Positions 32,076-39,100 of a stretch of DNA of 41,230 nt are shown piece after piece. The DNA comes from Minwuia sp. (GTDB taxonomy: Bacteria; Pseudomonadota; Alphaproteobacteria; Minwuiales; Minwuiaceae), in NCBI GenBank assembly GCA_029213165.1, contig JARGNO010000033.1, positions 1 through 41,230 of the forward strand, in the 5' to 3' direction. Each line of letters starts with the position of its first letter. The stretch's first letter is position 1. The notes beneath the pieces were generated by a model, which worked only from the letters and a program-made list of their open reading frames with translations, was not told the origin of the DNA and ran no database searches. A program made the translations under genes and the position numbers.

Positions 32076-32702
32076 TCAATTGCCGAACAGTTTTCCCAGC
32101 CCACTGCCGCGGCGTTCATGCGCTTGTTCCGCCTCTTCCGTCCTGTATCCGCCACTCATCCGCATGACGGCGCGTTCCAGCGGCTGCACTGACGCGGCCG
32201 CCTTTTCTGCTGCATCGGCAGCGCGGCGCACATCCTGCGACAGGCTGCCGATATCCTGCAATTGTCTTGAAAGTTCCTGCACCGGTTCTGCCACCGGCAG
32301 CAAGAGCCCGAGGTAGTCATGGATGAGCAACTTGATCTCGTCCAGTTCCCCCTGAAGGCGCGTGCTCAATTCGGTCGGCGCTTCCTGGACCTCGCTGAGG
32401 TGCGTTGTCTCGATGTCGCTGTCGCTGGCAGGACGCGCCTGCTGGAACGTGGCTTCAAGCGCTTCACGCTGCGCATCGAGCTGTTCCTGGATCGCGGCCA
32501 GCAGGACTTCGTTTGCAAGTGCGGGCAACTGACCGGTGTCGGCGGCGGCTTCCCGGGTCCCGAGCTGCTCGGCAACCGCGTTCCGTATTGTCCTGTTGAG
32601 CCACTGCCCAAGCGTCAGTCCGGCCCGGCGGGCGGCGACCTTCGCGGCCTCACGCGTCTCGGGCTCGACTCCACGTACGCTCCAGGGGGTTTCTGATGAC
32701 AT
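32076..32702 (-). CDS. Small paralogue of the PodJ-like N-terminal region
   Basis: The 208-residue soluble protein begins TPWSVRGVEPETREAAKVAARRAGLTLGQWLNRTI. The same motif opens the large PodJ-like protein encoded just upstream (PWSIKGVESDAREVAKAKARAADMTLGQWLNRAI). The remainder is rich in Glu, Gln, Ala and Leu with heptad-like spacing, for example LDAQREALEATFQQ and RLQGELDEIKLLIHDYLGLLL, suggesting a coiled coil. It ends GSGLGKLFGN. No membrane span. It may bind the same target as the N-terminus of the large protein and either compete with it or assemble with it; this is inference. Transcription from podJ through this gene is plausible across the 88-base gap. Confidence 0.78.
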   Translation of the reverse strand: MSSETPWSVRGVEPETREAAKVAARRAGLTLGQWLNRTIRNAVAEQLGTREAAADTGQLPALANEVLLAAIQEQLDAQREALEATFQQARPASDSDIETTHLSEVQEAPTELSTRLQGELDEIKLLIHDYLGLLLPVAEPVQELSRQLQDIGSLSQDVRRAADAAEKAAASVQPLERAVMRMSGGYRTEEAEQAHERRGSGLGKLFGN

Positions 32703-32729
32703 TTTCTGCTTCAGGGCTCATTCAGATGT

Positions 32730-32763
32730 GATTCGATCAGTGTGCCCACACTCGGACTGAATC
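32730..32763. repeat. Stacked inverted repeat between the PodJ-like gene and its paralogue
   Basis: Inner arms AGTGTG (32739-32744) and CACACT (32747-32752) sit around CC. Outer arms GATTC (32730-32734) and GAATC (32759-32763) are separated by short internal loops. It would fold into a hairpin in the mRNA between the two genes. No U-tract is present. It could be a processing site, an attenuator or an operator for the small gene. Confidence 0.5.
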
Positions 32764-32790
32764 GGCAAGGAATCCGCCAGACTCAGGACG

Positions 32791-35718
32791 TTATCCGCCG
32801 GACTGGAGCGCCTGCAGCACCGTCTCGGTGATCTTTCCGGTCACCTGCATCGCATTGTCCGTCTCGAACTGACGGATGGCTTCCCTGGTCTGTTCACCTG
32901 GCAGCCCGTCCGGCTCCCCCGGATCATAGCCACGGGCGATCAGCAGACGCTGCATCAGACGGATCTGGTCGCGCCGCCTGATCTCCCCCGATCCGGAGAC
33001 GGGTTGTGCCACGGCTGTCGCGCCCTGGTTCGATGCCGGCTGGAACTGTTTCACAGGGCTGAAGGCGGCAATCCGCTGGTCCTGCGCGGCGCGTTCAGCC
33101 GGCGATATCAGGGCCGCCACGTTCTCCTGATTGGCCGCCGCGTCCTGGTCCCCCTGTCCCGCCGCGACACCAAACCAGAAATAGGCCTGTGCGTCGTCAC
33201 GCGGCACACCCAGGCCGCCCATGTAGAGCGAGGCCAGATTGTACTGCGCATCCAGCACACCCTGCTCCGCCGCCTCCCGGAACCAGCGCGCCGCCTGGAA
33301 ATAATCCGGACGCTCCTGCTCCTCGCCCACATAGACCTGGCCAAGGAAGTTCTGCGCCTCCGGATGCCCGGCGCGGGCGGCAGCGTGGAACCAGACCTTT
33401 GCCAGATCCACATCCTTCGCAACACCGACGCCCTGCCGATAGAAGATGCCCAGATCAACCTGTGCAGGGACATTTCCCTGCTCCGCAGCACGCTGGAACC
33501 ACTGCGCAGCTTCCGCATAGCTGACGCCGACACCATTGCCATCACGGTAGCGCACGCCGAGCTGGAACTGTGCTGCGGCGTCACCCGCATTGGCGCGCGC
33601 CTGCAGTTCGGACAGCGCGTCCGCCGCAGGGGCGGGCGCGGCAGGCGCTGGTGCGGCGGGCGCCGAAGGGGCTGTGGCCGCTGCAGGTGCTGCGGCAGGC
33701 TGCTGAGACGCCACAGGGGCCGCCGGCTCCGATGGCGCGACCGGCGCGGGAGATGATGATGTATCCACTGCGGGATCTGACTGCGCCGGGCGCTCTGGCG
33801 CGGACTGGATCACCGGCGCGGTATCGCCGGGTGCGGGCGCTGTTCCGGATGGTTCCGAAGAGACGGGGGAAGGCGCGGGAGTCGCCGCGGTCTCCGGAGA
33901 GGTCGCAGGTTCGTCACCGCCCACCGGAACCATGTCGGTCAGGGCTGCGATGGCCTGACGCCCCTGAACGACCCAGTCATTGAAGCGCGCGTCACCGATG
34001 GCAAGGAAGCCACCGACAAGCACCACCAGAAAGATCAGGGCAACCGCCAGATAACCAATCCCCCTTCGACGGCGCGGCGCGTCTCCTGCCGCGTGTGCCG
34101 CAGCCATGGGTCCGGATGCCGCCATGCCCGGGCCGGAATGATCCATGCCCCGCGCAGCCATCGCGTCGGCTGCGGGATGTTCGGTCTCGCTTTCGTATGC
34201 CGCAACCTGTGGACCGGGCTGTGCGGGCTCCCTGCCCTCCCCGGCCAGCAGGCTCTCCACAGGCACGATCCGCCGGGGCCTGTCCGGTGGCGCGGCGGCG
34301 GCGGGAATGTCGGTGTCGCGGTCATCGGCACCAGCAACAGCGACACTGGGTGCTGGCTCCTGCCGCTCCGGCTCCGGTTCGGTGACATCGTCAGGCTGGT
34401 CGGGTACCGCATCCTCGTTGAACGCGGCAAAGGACTCCGGCTCCTCGGGCGCGGCGGGTGCCGGTGTCGCCGACAACACGCCTTCAGACACGCCGTCATC
34501 CGCGGGTGCCCCCTGATCCGCAGCGTCGCGCACCATGTCAAAATCCGGGCGGTCGTCATCGTCGAGGTCACCGGTATTCTCGGTCGGCAAGTCACGCAGG
34601 ATTGGTTCAATCCGGCGACTGACCGACTGGCGGTTCGCCGTCAGGTCGTGCAGCGCCTGAATGGCACCGGGCGCGGGCCGTTGCATCGGCTCGTCGTCAT
34701 CATCAAGGTCTTCCGCCCCTACGTCCGGCGCCGCCAGCGGCTCACCGGTTTCGTCCGCGGACAGATCAACCGGCTCAGGTTCGCTGCCTTCGGCCACAAT
34801 GGGCTCTGCGGTCGATGCCACCGGCTCTGGCTCTGGCTCTGGCTCTGGCTGAGGCTCGAACTCCGGCTCCGGCTCCGGCTCCGGTGCGATCTCTGCAATC
34901 GGCTCCGGGGCTGGTTGAACAGGTGCCTTCTGTACCTGTTCGATCTGCCTTTCCAGGTCCGCCAGCTTCGCGAGCACCGGGCCCATGGCGGCAGCAACCG
35001 CATGCCCGATGTCGGGACCTGCATCACGCGGTTCATCCGGCCGCGCCTCGACGGCATGGCGAAGCCCCTGGATATCCTCACGCAGCCGGTCGATGCGGGG
35101 ATCATCTGCCAGTTCTGATGCTGGTGACACGGCCTCTTGGGCGCGTGCCTGCAACTGTTCCCGCACCGGCACCAGCCGCTCTTCGGCCCGCTGATCGACC
35201 GTATCGATCTTCCGCGCCAGATTGAGCATGCCATTCATCATGCGCTGCATGTCGGTCTTCAGGGGGGCCAGGGCATCGGCGAGATCTGGCGACGGCGGCA
35301 GGTCAACGCTCGAACTCTCCATGCCATCCAGCCGTGCATTCACGGCATCGATCCGCTCAGCAATCGCTGACATGTCCGACGCGGCGGCGAGCGAACGCTC
35401 CAGCCCGGCCAGTCGTCGTCCTATGCTTTCGATCGCGGCCTCAAGGTGGGAAGCGTCTGCAGGTGCAGCGGAACTGTCGCGCACCTGATCAACCCTGCGC
35501 GCGACCTCCGAAATGGCGCGCATCAGGCGTGCGGTATCCAGCGACGACCCCGGCGGCTGTGCTGCTGCAGCCGCTGCGGGTTGCGGCTTGTCAGCCTCCG
35601 CAATGGCACGGTTGAGCCATTGCCCGAGCGTCATGTCAGCCGCCCTGGCCTTGGCCTTGGCCACCTCACGCGCGTCGCTTTCGACGCCCTTGATGCTCCA
35701 CGGTGCTCCCGGCTTCAT
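32791..35718 (-). CDS. podJ: PodJ-like polar localization protein with Sel1 repeats and peptidoglycan-binding domain
   Basis: The 975-residue protein has a polar-organiser layout. Residues 1-45 hold the alphaproteobacterial motif PWSIKGVESDAREVAKAKA...TLGQWLN. About 60-275 is helical and probably coiled coil (SIGRRLAGLERSL, MMNGMLNLARKID, VLAKLADLERQIEQV). Acidic low-complexity sequence follows, with a Glu-Pro run near 279-301. A single span (YLAVALIFLVVLVGGFLAIG, about 550-572) comes after the basic RRRRG. A Pro/Ala linker leads to Sel1 repeats at about 700-865 (NAGDAAAQFQLGVRYRDG, AAQWFQRAAEQGNVPAQVDLG). A peptidoglycan-binding domain at about 905-970 (MQRLLIARGYDPGEPDGLPGEQTREAIRQF) closes it. 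PodJ recruits cell-cycle and surface-structure factors to one pole. The symbol is by architecture. Confidence 0.85.
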   Translation of the reverse strand: MKPGAPWSIKGVESDAREVAKAKARAADMTLGQWLNRAIAEADKPQPAAAAAAQPPGSSLDTARLMRAISEVARRVDQVRDSSAAPADASHLEAAIESIGRRLAGLERSLAAASDMSAIAERIDAVNARLDGMESSSVDLPPSPDLADALAPLKTDMQRMMNGMLNLARKIDTVDQRAEERLVPVREQLQARAQEAVSPASELADDPRIDRLREDIQGLRHAVEARPDEPRDAGPDIGHAVAAAMGPVLAKLADLERQIEQVQKAPVQPAPEPIAEIAPEPEPEPEFEPQPEPEPEPEPVASTAEPIVAEGSEPEPVDLSADETGEPLAAPDVGAEDLDDDDEPMQRPAPGAIQALHDLTANRQSVSRRIEPILRDLPTENTGDLDDDDRPDFDMVRDAADQGAPADDGVSEGVLSATPAPAAPEEPESFAAFNEDAVPDQPDDVTEPEPERQEPAPSVAVAGADDRDTDIPAAAAPPDRPRRIVPVESLLAGEGREPAQPGPQVAAYESETEHPAADAMAARGMDHSGPGMAASGPMAAAHAAGDAPRRRRGIGYLAVALIFLVVLVGGFLAIGDARFNDWVVQGRQAIAALTDMVPVGGDEPATSPETAATPAPSPVSSEPSGTAPAPGDTAPVIQSAPERPAQSDPAVDTSSSPAPVAPSEPAAPVASQQPAAAPAAATAPSAPAAPAPAAPAPAADALSELQARANAGDAAAQFQLGVRYRDGNGVGVSYAEAAQWFQRAAEQGNVPAQVDLGIFYRQGVGVAKDVDLAKVWFHAAARAGHPEAQNFLGQVYVGEEQERPDYFQAARWFREAAEQGVLDAQYNLASLYMGGLGVPRDDAQAYFWFGVAAGQGDQDAAANQENVAALISPAERAAQDQRIAAFSPVKQFQPASNQGATAVAQPVSGSGEIRRRDQIRLMQRLLIARGYDPGEPDGLPGEQTREAIRQFETDNAMQVTGKITETVLQALQSGG

Positions 35719-36182
35719 GGCAATCGCTTCCTGAACCTGTTCACTGGCAAGGCAAATCCGCGCGTCGCAACGACATTCACTTGCCTGATTCGTACTACCT
35801 GACCCACAAGTAGGGCCGATTTTTCGCCAAAGTCAAAGGTCCCGGCAAGGGGTATGACCCGGAACAGGTAGGGCCGCAACGAATTCGAAAGCGGCGTTGC
35901 GGGCCGGGTCCGCCACAGCCGCATGGTTAATCTGACCGGCACGACCAAACCGCACCATCGCGCTTGTGCACGACCTGACTGAGGTCTTCAGGGTTAATGC
36001 ATCCACGCCGCACCGAAGGGATAGCGTCCGGCTGTCTCCGAGATGTCGGATGACGGAAGGGAGTGTGATGGATAGCGCATTCTTGCGCTTGGCATTTTCG
36101 TAAAGATTGTGCTAATTCTGGCCCTTAAGAACAATAATAAGGAATGCTGCGGTCAGCAGAGGTCGGACTTTGGAGGTCCTGA
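35719..36182. other. 464-bp divergent intergenic region
   Basis: No convincing gene is seen. It holds the upstream region of podJ and of the RTX gene. A strong hairpin has arms CCGCAACG (35874-35881) and CGTTGCGG (35895-35902) with a 13-base loop. A 9-bp direct repeat GTAGGGCCG occurs at 35810-35818 and 35868-35876. The right end contains the RTX promoter and ribosome binding site. An 11-codon ATG frame at 36069 was not considered a gene. Confidence 0.6.
36089..36116 (+). promoter_or_regulatory. Candidate promoter of the RTX gene
   Basis: TTGGCA (36089-36094) and GCTAAT (36111-36116) are spaced by 16 bases. They sit in a locally AT-rich stretch about 65 bases before the ATG. GGAGG at 36172-36176 is six bases before the start codon. 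Confidence 0.45.
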
Positions 36183-39100
36183 ATGTCGCTTCTGGTTGAA
36201 CTGCTCAAGGGTACGGCTGTCTCCAATGTGAGATTTGCCGAGATAGTCGGGACGAACAATCCCGACTCGCTTACCGGCACGACGACGGATGATACGATTG
36301 CGGGTCTGGGCGGAGATGACACTCTGCTCGGGGACTTGGGCAATGATTCCCTCAACGGCGGCGACGGGGCAGATTCCCTTTTCGGCAACGACGGAGACGA
36401 CACCTTCCGTGGCGGACTCGGTGACGACACCTTCGCGGGTGGCGCAGGCCGCGACGAAGCCGACTACACCAATGCAACCACCGCTGTCGTGGCGGACCTC
36501 AACAGCGGCATCGTGACGTCACAGTTCGGCACGGATTCCCTGATCGCCGTGCAGGAACTGCGCTCCGGCAGCGGCGACGACGTCATCACCGGCGACGCGA
36601 CCAACAACCGCTTCGAGACCGATGGCGGCAATGACACGGTCGATGGTGGCGCGGGCGACGACACGATCTTTGCCGACATCGGAAACGACAGCGTGTCCGG
36701 CGGCGACGGCGACGACTTCGTGCACGCGGGCAGCGGCAATGATGTCGTGGATGGCGGCACTGGCAATGACACTGTTTTCGCCAAGGAGGGTGATGACACC
36801 GTCGTCGGTGGCGATGGCAATGATTCCCTGGCGGGCGAGGGCGGTGCGGATTCGCTGACCGGTGATCTGGGCAATGACACGCTGGCCGGTGGCAGCGGTG
36901 TCGACACCCTGGACGGCGGCGCCGGGCAGGACAGTCTGATCGGTGGCGGTGACGGGGACCTGATCTCCGGCGGTGATGCCTTCGACAAGATCCTCGGCGA
37001 TGCCGGCGACGACACCCTCAGCGGTGACGCGGGCAGCGACGTGATCGTCGGCGGCGATGGCGCCGACCAGATTTCCGGTGGCGACGACAATGACACCATC
37101 CGCGCCGATGCCGGTGCCGACATTGTCTTTGGCGATGCGGGCAATGACCAGTTGTTTGGCGGTCTGGACAGCGACCTGCTGGACGGCGGTGCGGGCAATG
37201 ACACGCTGCGCGGTGACCTGAACAGCGACGGTATCGGCGGCGACGATACCCTGATTGCCGGTGACGGCGATGACGAGGTTCAGGGCGGGCGCGGCAACGA
37301 TATCGTGACGGCCTCCAGCGGCGTGAACCGCCTGTTTGGCGATGCGGGCGATGACACGATCGTCGGCGGCATCGATCAGGACACGGTCAACGGCGGCGAC
37401 GGCAATGATTCGCTGGACGGCAATGCGGGCAATGACCGGATCGACGGCGGCTCCGGTGCGGATTTCGCGACCGGCGGCCTCGGTGATGACGAGATCAACG
37501 GCCAGGCCGATGACGACACCCTGTTCGGCAACGACGGCGCGGACACGATTCGCGGCGGCAGCGGCGCGGACACCATCGAAGGCGGCGCGGGCGGTGACAC
37601 CATCCAGGGCGGCGTCGGCAACGACACCATCCAGGGCCAGGACGGCGACGACACGCTGCGCGGCGAGACCGGCGATGACGTCATCAACGGTGGCCTGAAC
37701 AATGACCTGATCGAAGGCGGCTCCGGCCTCGACACCATCACGGGTGGCGAGGGCGCGGATACGGTACGCGGCAACATCGGCGCGGATTCCATCGAGGGCA
37801 ATGCCGGCAACGACGACCTGTCTGGCGAGGACGGCAACGACCGCATCTTCGGTGGCGACGGCGGCGACACCATCACGGGCAACGAAGATTTCGACCAACT
37901 GTTCGGTGGCCTCGGCGACGACTCGATCATTGGCGATTCCGGTGCGGAAACGGTCCCCGGCGGTGCGGCTGACACGCTGGAAGGCGGCTTCGGCAACGAC
38001 ACCCTGCGCGGTGGTTCCTCGGATGACCTGCTTTCGGGTGATGAGGACAACGACAGTCTGGAGGGCGGCTCCGGCGAAGACACGATCTTCGGTGGTTCCG
38101 GCAACGACTCGGCGCATGGTGACGGCGGACGCGACAGGATCTTTGGCGGCGACGGCGCGGATACCATCCGTGGCTTTGATGATTCCGACCTGATCCGCGG
38201 CGGTGCCGACAACGACAGGCTGTTCGGCAATGACGGCAAGGACACCGTCAAGGGCGACGACGGCGACGACAGCATCGATGGTGGCGACGGCGGCGACACG
38301 CTGGTCGGCGGTATCGGCAACGACACGATCTTCGGCAACAACGGCTCCGACTTCATTGATGGTGAAGACGGCGCGGATTCCCTCTCGGGCGGTGTCGGCA
38401 GCGATATCCTGAAGGGTCGCGACGGCGACGACAGCATCTTCGGCGGATCGGACTCCGACATCATCGAAGGCGGCCTTGGCAACGACAGCCTGGACGGCGG
38501 TGCCGCCTCCGACATCATCCGGGCCGGTGATGGCAACGACGTGCTGTTCGGCCAGGGTGGCAACGACATCCTGAATGCCGAAGCGGGCGCGGATTCCATC
38601 TTCGGTGGTTCCGGCAATGACGACATGCGCGGTGGCGACGACAATGACACCCTGGTGGGTGGCAGCGGCGCTGATCGCATGGCAGGCGGTGCAGGCATCG
38701 ACACGGCGGACTACACCAGCTCCGCCGGTGGCGTGACCGTCAACCTGAACAACGGCAAGGGCAACCGCTCCGACGCCGAAGGCGACCAGCTTCGCAAGAT
38801 CGAGAATGTCATTGGCACCACCGGTGTCGACATCATCCAGGGCAATCTGGACAACAATGTGCTCGATGGCGGAGCAGGCGCGGACAGCCTGACCGGTCTG
38901 GCGGGTGACGATACCCTGCTGGGCGGTGACGGTGCGGACACGGTGAAGGGCGGCGCAGGTGCCGACTCGCTGGACGGTGGCGCGGGCATCGACGTGGCCG
39001 ACTATTCCGGTTCCATCGGACCGATCACGGTCGATATCGGGCTGGGCACGGCCTCCGGTGGTGATGCCGCCGGTGACACGCTGACCAATATCGAGGGCGC

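Noticed and set aside
35925-36140. TTAA motifs that could be halves of CtrA binding sites (TTAA-N7-TTAA) near podJ and the RTX gene.
   Set aside because: Each TTAA lacks a second TTAA seven bases away, so the full site is not present.
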